Both the position numbers and the translations under genes were made by a program. Positions 24,514-32,844 of a stretch of 52,615 nt of DNA are shown piece by piece. Each line of letters starts with the position of its first letter. The first letter of the stretch is position 1. The notes beneath the pieces are model-generated. The model saw only the letters and a list, made by a program, of their open reading frames with translations. It had not been told where the DNA came from and did no database searches. This stretch comes from a virus. The stretch spans positions 1-52,615 of the IMG/VR virus record IMGVR_UViG_3300032117_000039. One strand, given 5' to 3'.

Positions 24514-24519
24514 TAGTTA
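24514..24519 (+). promoter_or_regulatory. TAGTTA start-site motif (24534 gene)
   Basis: TAGTTA ends 14 nt before the ATG at 24534, in a divergent intergenic region with no preceding plus-strand stop. Confidence 0.5.
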
Positions 24520-24533
24520 GGGCAACGAAATAT

Positions 24534-25016
24534 ATGCCAGCAAAAAGTAGCGCACAGTGGCGGGCCATGCAGGCCGCCAAGCACAGTCCGGCCAGCAAGC
24601 TCTACGGAGCGGCCAAGGACATCAAACGGTCCATGAAGCCGGGCGACTTGGAGGATTTCACGCACCGGAAGCCCAAGGGTCTGCCAGACCATGTCCAGCA
24701 CGAGGCCCTGCCGCTGACCGCCCGGGAGCTGTTCCAGCGCCAGTGGGCGCTGGAGGGCCGCGACGATCTGGCGGACCACAGCAAGGTCAACGTGGAGCCG
24801 GAGACGCGCAGCTACGCCCGGATGACGTCCAAGGACGTGATGGACCAGCCCGGTGGAACGGCGAGGAAGTGGACCAAATCCCTGAACCTGCGCAAGGCGA
24901 TCACCAACCAGCGCGGCTTGAAGGGTTTCACGAACCAGGACAAGGGCCAGACCACAAGCGGCGGTAAGCTGAAGGAAAGCACGCCGGAGTCGGTGGTTAA
25001 CCGGTTGTTGGCTTAG
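24534..25016 (+). CDS. DUF3008-like small basic phage protein
   Basis: 160 aa, basic. The N-terminus MPAKSSAQWRAMQAAKHS resembles DUF3008 proteins (MPAKSKAQQR-type starts), whose role is unknown. A possible nucleic-acid-binding or virion-associated function is suggested only by charge. The C-terminus overlaps the stop of the convergent gene at 25013 by 4 bp. Confidence 0.65.
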   Translation: MPAKSSAQWRAMQAAKHSPASKLYGAAKDIKRSMKPGDLEDFTHRKPKGLPDHVQHEALPLTARELFQRQWALEGRDDLADHSKVNVEPETRSYARMTSKDVMDQPGGTARKWTKSLNLRKAITNQRGLKGFTNQDKGQTTSGGKLKESTPESVVNRLLA

Positions 25017-25273
25017 CCTCCGTTTACGACGATGCTGCCGATGACTAATCCGACGACAATGAGGACCACCAAGAGCGCGAAGGCCCTGTCCTCCGCGTCT
25101 AGTTGCGCGGAACGCACACGGCGGGCAGCTTCCAGTTTTGTTAATCGCCGCCGGTCGGCGCGCGTGAGCGGAGTGTATACCTGGATTGGTGGAGGTGGTT
25201 GTGGCTTTTCCAGCCTACGCGAGCTAAGCGCATGACCGATCACAAAGCCAGCGGTGAATGGATTAACGATCAT
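25013..25273 (-). CDS. Small protein with C-terminal transmembrane segment
   Basis: 86 aa. A Pro-rich N-terminus and a basic helix (RADRRRLTKLEAARRVRS) are followed by a hydrophobic stretch at about residues 65-83 (AFALLVVLIVVGLVIGSIVV). This is a tail-anchored layout with the basic part likely cytoplasmic. It has a strong promoter whose -10 is 6 nt from the start codon. Confidence 0.65.
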   Translation of the reverse strand: MIVNPFTAGFVIGHALSSRRLEKPQPPPPIQVYTPLTRADRRRLTKLEAARRVRSAQLDAEDRAFALLVVLIVVGLVIGSIVVNGG

Positions 25274-25279
25274 AGCGTA

Positions 25280-25307
25280 AATGTATACGTTTAATTGAAT
25301 CTGTCAA
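25280..25307 (-). promoter_or_regulatory. Sigma70-like promoter of the tail-anchored protein gene
   Basis: On the minus strand TTGACA (25307-25302) and TACATT (25285-25280) are 16 bp apart; TATACA would give 14 bp. The -10 ends 6 nt before the ATG (25273), implying a leaderless or nearly leaderless mRNA. Confidence 0.6.
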
Positions 25308-25319
25308 CATTAAATAACC

Positions 25320-27560
25320 ATGCCCGGTGAATTTTCAGAGCTAACAGAGCACGCCCACAAACTGGCGGAGCATCTGGAGCGCGGTCAAAAGGCGGCGCAC
25401 GGCATCTCCTTTTCCGTTACCCAGCTCGCGGCTTTGACGGTTGGAATGGATGCCCTCAAGCACGCCGTTACTCACGTCGTGCAAGAGACACGGATGTACC
25501 AAGCACTCTCTAAAGTTCTTACGTCTGAAGCTTCTCAACTGACTGAACTGAAAAAGTCCGAAGCTGTTTTTGACGGTTTAGTCCATACGGCTCAAATCGG
25601 CTACAACCGAGCACGGAAGGCCAGTCGGAAAGAGGAACAGGCTCAGATACTGGAAACGTACAAGGCAGGCCGTGAACACGTACGCGCTCAAATACAGGCG
25701 GCGGAAATTTGGCAGAAATACGACAAGCTTAAACTGTTGGCGCTGGCGGCCCTCACAGGTATGGCGGCTGACCTTGTGCTCAAGGAAAGCCAGTTAAACC
25801 AGAATCTTATCGAGGCTAATGCCAGCTGGGAGACCCGGGGCGGTCTGATGCGGCGGACTTTGGCTACGCAGACGGAGCTGGGCACGAGTTTTGAATTGGC
25901 GACCAGCGCCGCACGGGCGCTGGTTCACTACAGCATGGATACGGAGCGCACTTTCGCCGATAACCTGCGCATCGTCAATCAAATGGAGCAGGGCCTGGGC
26001 GTGGAAGTGGACACGGCGGCCCGCCTGGCTTCCATCGTGGAGCGGCAGCTTAAGGGTTCGTTCAGCGGCGTGGCCGACGTGGTGGCTCAGCTGGTGGACG
26101 ACACGGCACTGGCGGGCAATGAGGCGGCCAAACTGGCCGAGTCGCTGGCCAATGTCATGGGTCGTCTACGGCCTGGCCTTGGTGCCGCCGGGTTGCCGGA
26201 AGTGCTCAAGCTGGTCGGGCGCTACGAGGGCGCGTTGAAAGAAGTCGGCGGTGTTCCCGGCACCGTGGAGGAGCTGGTCAGCAAGCTGACCACGCCGGAA
26301 GGTTTGACGGGCGCGGGCATCCTGGGCGTTCAGCCGGAGTTTGTGGCCACGTCACAGGGCGTCCAGACGGTCATGGATCGTTTTGCCGCGTACGGCAAAA
26401 GCCTGGTCGGACAGTCGCAGGGTTGGGATCGGCAGTTCCGGCTCAACATCCTGGGTGAGATGTTCAACATGTCGGCTCAGCAGGCGAACCAGCTGATCAT
26501 GGCGATTGACCGGGCCAACAAGCAGCAGGTCGGCACCATCTCGCTTCAGGATCGCTGGCGGGAGCAGATGCACGCCACCAACGCCGGGATTACGCGCATC
26601 GTCGAGTCGCTAAAGGGCTTGTTCCAGCAGGCACTGTACTACGTGACGCCTGGGATCAGCTACGTCGTAAACAAGTTGGCGGATTTAACGGGCTGGCTGG
26701 CTAAAAGCAAAGTCGCAGTGGCTGTTGCTGGGGCCGCGTTGGCGGTTGGCGTTGGATGGGCTGTGATCGGCTTGGGATCGTTGGTCAAGAGCCTGTACGC
26801 AGTCGCGGTTTCAGCGGGCATAGCCGCCCGAAGCGCGGCTGCCCTGGCCGTGGCCCAGGCGGCGGGCAACACCGGAAGTGTCGGCGGCATTCTAGGAAAA
26901 ATTCCCGGGTACACCGCAGCCGCGCCGACTTTTAGCGGCATGCTGGGGTCGTTGCGGCTGATCTGGGCGATGCTCCGTTTTACCGCCCTGGGTCCGCTGG
27001 CTGTCATCGCCGCAGGCGTTGCCATAATTAGCGGCATGGTGTACCACATCTACCAGATCAACAAGGCGACCGCTGAGGCGCAGGCCAATTCCCGCAAGGT
27101 GGAGTTCGACAAGGCGACGCTGCTGGCCGACCGCACCAAATCCAATCTGTATCGGGAGGCCCGCTTCGGCACCGCCAGCGGGGTGGAGTACCAGCTGAAC
27201 AAACTGTACAGCCAGGCCATCCCGATGTTTCAAAGCATCGAAGACCCGCGCGAGCGCAGCGCCAAAATGAAGCAGTGGATGGACGAGCAGCAGGTGGTGG
27301 CGGCGGAAGCGATTGCGCGCGGCGTCTACACCCGTGGCATGTTTCAGACGGTGCAACAGCGTGGCCTGCCGCAAGTGCTCAAGGACAAAGAGCTGCTTGA
27401 TGTCACTAAAAAGCAGGGACTCATTGCGGAGAAGCACCTGACCTGGGCGGAGAAGCGCTTCAAACAGGCGGAGGACAGCAGCCGCGATGTCGAAGTCGAG
27501 CGGGCCAAGCAGAATTCAACCTGGCGACAATGGCAAAAATCCGGAGAACTGTCAGACTAG
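25320..27560 (+). CDS. Tail tape measure protein
   Basis: 746 aa, mostly helical. The N-terminal part is coiled coil, and a central region with segments such as TRGGLMRRTLATQTELGTSF and SVMERQ-type helices resembles phage tape measure proteins. Two hydrophobic regions (about 462-515 and 555-578, with AVAVAGAALAVGVGWAVIGL and LGPLAVIAAGVAIISGMVYH) are typical of tape measures. At about 1.5 angstrom per residue it would suit a tail near 110 nm. It starts after ATTAAATAACC with no Shine-Dalgarno. The next gene follows by 3 bp. Confidence 0.75.
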   Translation: MPGEFSELTEHAHKLAEHLERGQKAAHGISFSVTQLAALTVGMDALKHAVTHVVQETRMYQALSKVLTSEASQLTELKKSEAVFDGLVHTAQIGYNRARKASRKEEQAQILETYKAGREHVRAQIQAAEIWQKYDKLKLLALAALTGMAADLVLKESQLNQNLIEANASWETRGGLMRRTLATQTELGTSFELATSAARALVHYSMDTERTFADNLRIVNQMEQGLGVEVDTAARLASIVERQLKGSFSGVADVVAQLVDDTALAGNEAAKLAESLANVMGRLRPGLGAAGLPEVLKLVGRYEGALKEVGGVPGTVEELVSKLTTPEGLTGAGILGVQPEFVATSQGVQTVMDRFAAYGKSLVGQSQGWDRQFRLNILGEMFNMSAQQANQLIMAIDRANKQQVGTISLQDRWREQMHATNAGITRIVESLKGLFQQALYYVTPGISYVVNKLADLTGWLAKSKVAVAVAGAALAVGVGWAVIGLGSLVKSLYAVAVSAGIAARSAAALAVAQAAGNTGSVGGILGKIPGYTAAAPTFSGMLGSLRLIWAMLRFTALGPLAVIAAGVAIISGMVYHIYQINKATAEAQANSRKVEFDKATLLADRTKSNLYREARFGTASGVEYQLNKLYSQAIPMFQSIEDPRERSAKMKQWMDEQQVVAAEAIARGVYTRGMFQTVQQRGLPQVLKDKELLDVTKKQGLIAEKHLTWAEKRFKQAEDSSRDVEVERAKQNSTWRQWQKSGELSD

Positions 27561-27563
27561 CCT

Positions 27564-28430
27564 ATGGACATTAACATTCGACGCGACGACCAGCTGCTGT
27601 TTGGCAGGCTGGTGGCCATGCCCAGCACCAACTCGCTGTACGCGCTCAAAAACGCGCAGGGTGGTCAGGGGTACGCCAACACGATCTCCGTAGACTTTCC
27701 CGCCATGCCGGATGTGCTGGAGCTGGCCCGGTCGGCGGATTACGTGGTCAACTACGCGCCCAACATGCCCGACGGCATCCACCAGTACAAGGGCACCAAG
27801 CCCATGGAGCTGCCGCTGAGCTTTAAGCTCCACTTCATGGACAGCCAGTACTGCAAGGAGGGCGGACTGACACTGCTTAAGTTGGCGGCCAGGCTGCATT
27901 CGTTCATTCTGCCTGTCAGCACTTTCAATCGGGGTGTTACAGTTGCCCCGGTCGCCGGGACGAGCAGTGACCTGACCGGCAAGGCCACCGATCCTTCTAG
28001 TCAGTCAGCGGCCTCCCAGGAGCAGGTGTACAGCGTCCAGCGCACCAGCAGCGACACCAACGGCATGATCACCAGCCCGGTGACCTGCTGGTTGAACCTG
28101 ATCTGGATCGCCCAGGGCAGTGTCGGCATTTCCTGCATCGGCTACGTCAAGGATGTGAAGGTGGTTTTTGGCGGACCCTGGAACCGGGGTCCCAGCAGCA
28201 GCTTCAACGTGCCGACCTCGGCGGAATACAGCTTTACCTTTGTCCACAACCCGGGCTACGGCAACTCGCAGAACATCAGCACGTCGAACTTTCCGACGAC
28301 GGTGTCGGAAACGCCTCAGACGTACGCTGACGACGTCAAGGGCCTGCTGTACAACACACGCAGCCTGGTGTACGCGGCCAACTATCAAGGCTTTGGCCAG
28401 GGCAACGACACCCAGTCCCCGTACGAGTGA
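27564..28430 (+). CDS. Probable tail/baseplate structural protein
   Basis: 288 aa. The block with ANTISVDFPAMPDVLELARS, then DGIHQYKGTKPMELPLSFKL, is rich in beta strands. It resembles structural proteins encoded next to tape measures in contractile-tailed phages. The C-terminal part is Ser/Asn/Gly-rich. Its place directly after the tape measure gene suggests a distal tail, tube-cap or baseplate hub component. No precise family is claimed. Confidence 0.6.
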   Translation: MDINIRRDDQLLFGRLVAMPSTNSLYALKNAQGGQGYANTISVDFPAMPDVLELARSADYVVNYAPNMPDGIHQYKGTKPMELPLSFKLHFMDSQYCKEGGLTLLKLAARLHSFILPVSTFNRGVTVAPVAGTSSDLTGKATDPSSQSAASQEQVYSVQRTSSDTNGMITSPVTCWLNLIWIAQGSVGISCIGYVKDVKVVFGGPWNRGPSSSFNVPTSAEYSFTFVHNPGYGNSQNISTSNFPTTVSETPQTYADDVKGLLYNTRSLVYAANYQGFGQGNDTQSPYE

Positions 28431-30377
28431 TCAGCGCCAGCGGATGGTGCTGGCCACCTGGTCGCGCTTGTGCTTCTCCACGATCAGCACGTGGTCGGCG
28501 TAGTTGGCGGCCACCGGGTTGTGGTCCACCAGGAACACCAGGATGCCCAGGCGCTGGGCCACGTCTTTCATGTAGCTGTAGATGCTCTGGCATACCTTCG
28601 GGTCCTGATGGGGCAGGATTTCGTCATACCACCGGAATCCCAGCCGCCGCGAAACCTGGCCGACTTCGGACAGCGTTTCGGCGATGATGAAGTTGGTCAG
28701 GCCGCCCTCGCCTTTGGAACTGCCTGCCAGTTCCTTGTCGCCCAGTTTGTTGTCTACTTCCACGTGGAGCTGCGCCTTCTCCTGGCCGCTGGCCAGCTCC
28801 CGGACCGTGCTGAAGCGGATGTCGATGGTGCCGCCGGTCATGGCCGCTGACACGCGCCGGGCCTCGTGGTTGAGCGGTCCGATGGCTTCCCGCAGCACCA
28901 GGTTGGGAATGCCGTAGGAGGAGAAAGCGGTGTACCAGTATTTGATCACCTTCGCGGTGAAGTCATTCTGGGTCACGCTCACCGCCGCCGCGTCCAGCTT
29001 GTCCTGGCACTTTTGCAGGTACGCCTTGGAGGCTTTCAAGGTGGTGGCCGCTCTGACCACGTTGCTGTCCGAGGGCGGCGCTTTCAAGCCCGCCAGTTCC
29101 ACGTCCAGGTCTTGGACGCGGTCTTCGTTGGCGTTTTGCTTTTCGACGAGGTCCTCGTAGTCGTCCGACAGCTGCTTGACCTCGTCGCTGGCCGACGCTT
29201 CGCTGAACTCCTTGCGCAGGTCGCGCAGCGACTGCTGCTTGGCCTTGATCTTCTCGTTAAGCTGGCTGAGCTGTTCGTTGATCTCGTTGAAGGCGTTACA
29301 ACCCTTCTGGTAGGCAGCTTCCAGCTCCTGCTGGCGCTCCGGGTCCAGTTTTCCACGGGGCCGGTTGCAGGTCGGACAGTTGGCCGCCGAGGACAGGTAA
29401 TTCTGCCTGGCGGTGCGCGTGGTGGACATGGTCTCCTGGCGCGTGTCACGTGTTTTAAGGAGTTTTTCCTTTTCGTCGTCCAGGGCGGTCAGGACGTCTT
29501 CTACCTTGTGGATGTTGATTTCAATGTCGTGGGACTTTTTGGCGCGCTCGTCCTCCATGAGTTTCAGCTGGGTCTTGATCTCCTGCATTTTGGCGCTGAT
29601 CTCCTTCAGGCGATTCTCCAGATTGACTTTGCGCTGGCGTACTTCGTTGATTTTGGCCTCGTGGTTGTCCAGGTTGCGCTGGTGCTCTTCTTTGGCGGCC
29701 AGATACGCGTCCTTGGCCGCGTCCAGGTCGCGCTGGGCGTCGGTTAGGTTTTCGATGGCGGTGGCGTGGGCCTGGCTGTCCTTGGCGGCGGTAACCTGGA
29801 ACTCGCCCGACTTTTTCTTCAGGATTTCAAAGTAGCTGGACCATTCTGGCTGGCGGAGCGCCGCCATGACGAGGCTGACGCTGTCCGCCTGGGACAGCCG
29901 ATTGAACTTGAGCCGCTCGCCGTCGATGAAGGCCGTCCAGTCCGCCAGCTGCGGAGACACGCCCAACAGCTTGGCCAGCTGGGCGCGTGTCTCCTGCATG
30001 CGCCCGCGCTCGACCCGGGTGCCGCCGTGGGTGTAGCTCAGGGCCTCGCCGGAGCTTTGAAATTCGTCGCAGGCGTACCCGGCTTCCACCAGCAGCGGCT
30101 TGCCCAGCAGTTCGGCCTCCAGACGGACGTACAGGTCGCCCTGCTTGTCCAGGCTATACTGCTTGGCGCTGGTGAACCGGCCTGTGATGCCCAGCAGGGT
30201 GCGGCACAAAGCTTCGCCCACGGCGGTCTTACCCGATCCCACCGAGGCCAGGGCACCGCCGGAGGCGGTGTTGAGGCCCTGGACCAGGATCAGGCCCTGG
30301 TCGGGGAACTCCAAATCCACATCACGGAACTTCATCCAGTTGCGCATTTTCAGGCGCTTGAGTTTTAAGTCAGCCAT
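28431..30377 (-). CDS. gp46/SbcC/Rad50-like recombination ATPase
   Basis: 648 aa SMC-like ATPase that with a gp47-type nuclease would process DNA ends for recombination. The Walker A is ASVGSGKT (about 44-51). Long coiled coils flank a zinc hook CPTC near residues 333-336. The C-terminal half has the signature-like SSKGEGGLTNF and a Walker B region (FRWYDEILPHQDP). The partner gp47/SbcD gene is not in this window. The gene runs against the surrounding tail genes and is convergent with the 27564 gene (stops adjacent). Confidence 0.9.
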   Translation of the reverse strand: MADLKLKRLKMRNWMKFRDVDLEFPDQGLILVQGLNTASGGALASVGSGKTAVGEALCRTLLGITGRFTSAKQYSLDKQGDLYVRLEAELLGKPLLVEAGYACDEFQSSGEALSYTHGGTRVERGRMQETRAQLAKLLGVSPQLADWTAFIDGERLKFNRLSQADSVSLVMAALRQPEWSSYFEILKKKSGEFQVTAAKDSQAHATAIENLTDAQRDLDAAKDAYLAAKEEHQRNLDNHEAKINEVRQRKVNLENRLKEISAKMQEIKTQLKLMEDERAKKSHDIEINIHKVEDVLTALDDEKEKLLKTRDTRQETMSTTRTARQNYLSSAANCPTCNRPRGKLDPERQQELEAAYQKGCNAFNEINEQLSQLNEKIKAKQQSLRDLRKEFSEASASDEVKQLSDDYEDLVEKQNANEDRVQDLDVELAGLKAPPSDSNVVRAATTLKASKAYLQKCQDKLDAAAVSVTQNDFTAKVIKYWYTAFSSYGIPNLVLREAIGPLNHEARRVSAAMTGGTIDIRFSTVRELASGQEKAQLHVEVDNKLGDKELAGSSKGEGGLTNFIIAETLSEVGQVSRRLGFRWYDEILPHQDPKVCQSIYSYMKDVAQRLGILVFLVDHNPVAANYADHVLIVEKHKRDQVASTIRWR

Positions 30378-30409
30378 GCCTGCTTAGAACGGGTTCTCGT
30401 ACTTAGGTC

Positions 30410-31204
30410 GTGGTAACCGCCGCACAAATTGTGGAACTGTTTCTGGAGGCCGAAGGGCCGGGTCCCGCCGTATACATGTACGGCCCGCACCTGCCTGAGC
30501 GCGGCAGTACGTTCGACAGCCTCATGCTGGCCGCTTCCTGGCTGCAAGGCCGCTACCCCAAGCCGGTGAGCCGGGAGGAGGTACAGCAGGCGCTGGACGA
30601 GATCGGCCTGCCGCACGGCTATACCCTGGTCCACGTGAAAGCGCCCAACGACATAATTGTATACGCCAGTAAGCTGCCCGCCCGGCTGCCCGCCGAGGCG
30701 GCCCAGGAGCTGGAGCAGCGCCTGAACCTGCCGCCGGACGCCCGGCTGATCTGGCGCTCCAACAGCCGCGACAATCGCGGCCAGCTCGTGAGCATGGGTT
30801 CCGCCTTCGTCGGAGTCGAACCGGAGGAGAAGCAACCGGCGGCCCCGGCGCAAACGCCCAACCCGGCTCCGCAGGCGCAGGCGGTCGAAGCGCCGCCCGC
30901 CGAGCCGGACAACCGCCCCAAGGCGTCCCTGGGCCTGGCGTACGACCGGCGTTTCCGAGACGGCGTCTATGTGCTTTCGCCCACGGACAACGGGCCGGTG
31001 GCCTTGTCCGGCATCCAGGCCGGAGACATGATCGTGGCCATCCAGTACGACACGGCTTCCGGCCAGCGCAACGACCGGGTGACCACGCCCGAGGAGCTGG
31101 CCGACGCGCTGGCCCTGGTCCAGCCGGACACCCGGGTGGTGCTGACCGTGCGCCGAGGGCCGGACTACTTGAATTTCCCGGTAAAGCCCGTGTGGCCTGA
31201 ATGA
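30410..31204 (+). CDS. PDZ-domain protein
   Basis: 264 aa from a GTG. The N-terminal domain (about 1-120) is unrecognised, with a helix-rich start MVTAAQIVELFLEAEG. A Pro/Ala linker (about 140-170) leads to a C-terminal PDZ domain (about 172-260). Within it GVYVLSPTDNGPVALSGIQA and GDMIVAIQYD match the PDZ core where a carboxylate-binding loop and helix handle peptide C-termini; RVVLTVRRG is the last strand. No trypsin-like protease domain is attached, so it is probably a binding or adaptor protein, perhaps for prohead processing or host protease recruitment. Confidence 0.7.
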   Translation: MVTAAQIVELFLEAEGPGPAVYMYGPHLPERGSTFDSLMLAASWLQGRYPKPVSREEVQQALDEIGLPHGYTLVHVKAPNDIIVYASKLPARLPAEAAQELEQRLNLPPDARLIWRSNSRDNRGQLVSMGSAFVGVEPEEKQPAAPAQTPNPAPQAQAVEAPPAEPDNRPKASLGLAYDRRFRDGVYVLSPTDNGPVALSGIQAGDMIVAIQYDTASGQRNDRVTTPEELADALALVQPDTRVVLTVRRGPDYLNFPVKPVWPE

Positions 31205-32802
31205 CCATGCCCAGCGTGACCATCAGCCTGCCGCTCAGCCTGTGCGAGCGCCTGTCCTTCGACAAGCTCTTCCGGATTTCCGATCCGAAGCGGGTGTACC
31301 GCAGCTTCACCGTGCGCGGGCCGCCGCTGGAGATCGACAGCTACCAGGACACGGTTTACTACAGCTTCAATTTCAAGTCCAACCCCAGCACCACGGGTCT
31401 GCGGCATCGCGGCTACATCAAGTTTTTCAAGCCGACGCGCAAGAACCCCAAGGACGTGCCCTTGCAGCACCTGGAGTGCGTGGTGGACTGCATGTGCCCG
31501 GACTTCCGCTACCGGTGGGCCTGGGCCAACAAGCAGCGCGGGTCCAGCGTGGTGGGTCCCAATTCGCTCAACCAGGCGTGGAACAAAGCACCCCGGATCA
31601 CCAACCCTTCCGGTCGCCCGGGCCTGTGCAAGCACCTGCTGGCCGCCCGCCAGTACATCTACGGCCTGTTGTCGTCTTTTCCCGGGGATGAACCGGATAC
31701 GGCGGAAAAGCTGAACCGCTTGACCAAGATCGCCACCAAGCGCTGGACCGATTTTGAGGGGGCCATGGCGGCGGCGCGCGAACGGGAGAAAGTCTACAAG
31801 GACCGCAAGCAGGCGCGCAACCTGGGCCTGATCCTGCCGCAGCCCGTCACCCCGGTGCGCCCGCCGGAGCCAACGTCTACAAAGGCCCCGCCCAAGCCCG
31901 GAGCGCCCAAGCCCGGCGAACCCAAGCCCAAGCCAGGCGCACCCCAACCGGCCAAGCCCGGGGCCGCCCAGCCGCCCACGGCTCCGCCGCCGGGAGCGCC
32001 GAAGAAACCGGCGCAGGGCGCGCGTCAAATGATCCAGCCCGAGCCGTTGCCGAAGCCGCTTCCAGCCAAGCCCGCTGTGAAAAAGCCCGCAACGGCTGCG
32101 CCGAAAACGTCTACAAACAAGGCCAAGCCGCGCCGGGTGCTGGGCAACCGGATCGTCAAGGGTATGATTCCCTCGCAGCAGTTTCCAGGCACCTGGGAGT
32201 CTGACGGGAGTAGCGTAGTTAGAGCAACAGGTCAACATGACAATATGAGCGCACTGAACGAAGCAAAATCACTGGTACAGGAATTGTACGATGAAGAATT
32301 GGCGGCCACCCAAGGTGCGCCATCAGGCGATGAATTTTCCCAACCCGACGGCGGGATGGACGAACTCGGCGCGCCGGATGAACCCATGGAACCGGCAGTA
32401 AGCGACGCCGCCGTGGGTGCGGACACCGAGGGCGAAACCGCCCTGGGCCTGTTGCGCCAGATGCGCGACTTGCTCGCCGACCTCACCGCCAACGTCACGG
32501 GCCAGGAGATTCCTGGTGCCGAGGGCGGCATGGACGGCATGGACGGCGGCATGGGCGCTGAAGGCGGCATGGGCGCTGAAGGTGAGTTGGGGGCTGAAGG
32601 TGAGCTGGGCGCTGAAGGCGGGATGGAAATGCCCGGCGAGCCGCCCGGTGATCTGCCGCCCGAGGGCGAGGCCGGAGGCGAAGGTGAAGCCAACGAATTT
32701 GAACCGGAAGAGGAAGCGCCCGAGGAACCCAAAGGCGAGGAAGAGCCTGGTGAAAGCCGTCCGGAACCCAAGAAAAAGAAGGACAAGAAGGAAGAGGAGT
32801 AA
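31201..32802 (+). CDS. SWIM zinc-finger protein with Pro-rich middle and acidic tail
   Basis: 533 aa in one frame. A SWIM-type zinc finger is formed by C97 and C99 (CMCPDF) with C143 and H145 (GLCKHLLAA), on a beta-rich N-terminal domain. Residues about 220-320 are PxPGxPKPG-like low complexity. From about 349 the sequence changes to a strongly acidic Gly/Glu-rich region and ends in a Lys/Glu tail. The change coincides with an internal TAGTTA motif and ATG. SWIM domains bind DNA or protein; this one could be a virion or DNA-handling protein. It overlaps the PDZ gene by 4 bp. Confidence 0.7.
   Translation: MTMPSVTISLPLSLCERLSFDKLFRISDPKRVYRSFTVRGPPLEIDSYQDTVYYSFNFKSNPSTTGLRHRGYIKFFKPTRKNPKDVPLQHLECVVDCMCPDFRYRWAWANKQRGSSVVGPNSLNQAWNKAPRITNPSGRPGLCKHLLAARQYIYGLLSSFPGDEPDTAEKLNRLTKIATKRWTDFEGAMAAAREREKVYKDRKQARNLGLILPQPVTPVRPPEPTSTKAPPKPGAPKPGEPKPKPGAPQPAKPGAAQPPTAPPPGAPKKPAQGARQMIQPEPLPKPLPAKPAVKKPATAAPKTSTNKAKPRRVLGNRIVKGMIPSQQFPGTWESDGSSVVRATGQHDNMSALNEAKSLVQELYDEELAATQGAPSGDEFSQPDGGMDELGAPDEPMEPAVSDAAVGADTEGETALGLLRQMRDLLADLTANVTGQEIPGAEGGMDGMDGGMGAEGGMGAEGELGAEGELGAEGGMEMPGEPPGDLPPEGEAGGEGEANEFEPEEEAPEEPKGEEEPGESRPEPKKKKDKKEEE
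32216..32221 (+). promoter_or_regulatory. Internal TAGTTA motif within the SWIM gene
   Basis: TAGTTA lies inside the coding frame (as part of VVR) and ends 23 nt before an in-frame ATG at 32245. Its position at the domain boundary suggests an internal start for the acidic C-terminal part. Confidence 0.4.
32245..32802 (+). CDS. Possible nested acidic protein (185 aa) from an internal start
   Basis: In frame with the SWIM gene. Translation from 32245 would begin MSALNEAKSLVQELYDEE, with an LNE site at residues 4-6 that fits the prohead protease LxE pattern. The body is extremely acidic and Gly/Glu/Met repetitive, like a scaffold or core protein. Only the TAGTTA motif and the abrupt change in composition support separate expression. 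Confidence 0.4.
   Translation: MSALNEAKSLVQELYDEELAATQGAPSGDEFSQPDGGMDELGAPDEPMEPAVSDAAVGADTEGETALGLLRQMRDLLADLTANVTGQEIPGAEGGMDGMDGGMGAEGGMGAEGELGAEGELGAEGGMEMPGEPPGDLPPEGEAGGEGEANEFEPEEEAPEEPKGEEEPGESRPEPKKKKDKKEEE
32524..32630 (+). repeat. In-frame GGMDGM / GAEGxx tandem repeats
   Basis: About eight short imperfect units (GCGGCATGGAC, then GGCGCTGAAGG-type units) encode alternating GGMDGM and GAEGEL or GAEGGM. This is a simple-sequence expansion within the acidic tail of the SWIM gene. Confidence 0.75.
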
Positions 32803-32844
32803 GCTCCTGGTCCGCTCTGTTCACCCTTTTTGCAGTTTTAATCT

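Noticed and set aside
28866-29747. 293-codon plus-strand open frame
   Set aside because: Antisense to the gp46-like coiled coil; Val/Leu/Phe-rich artefact.
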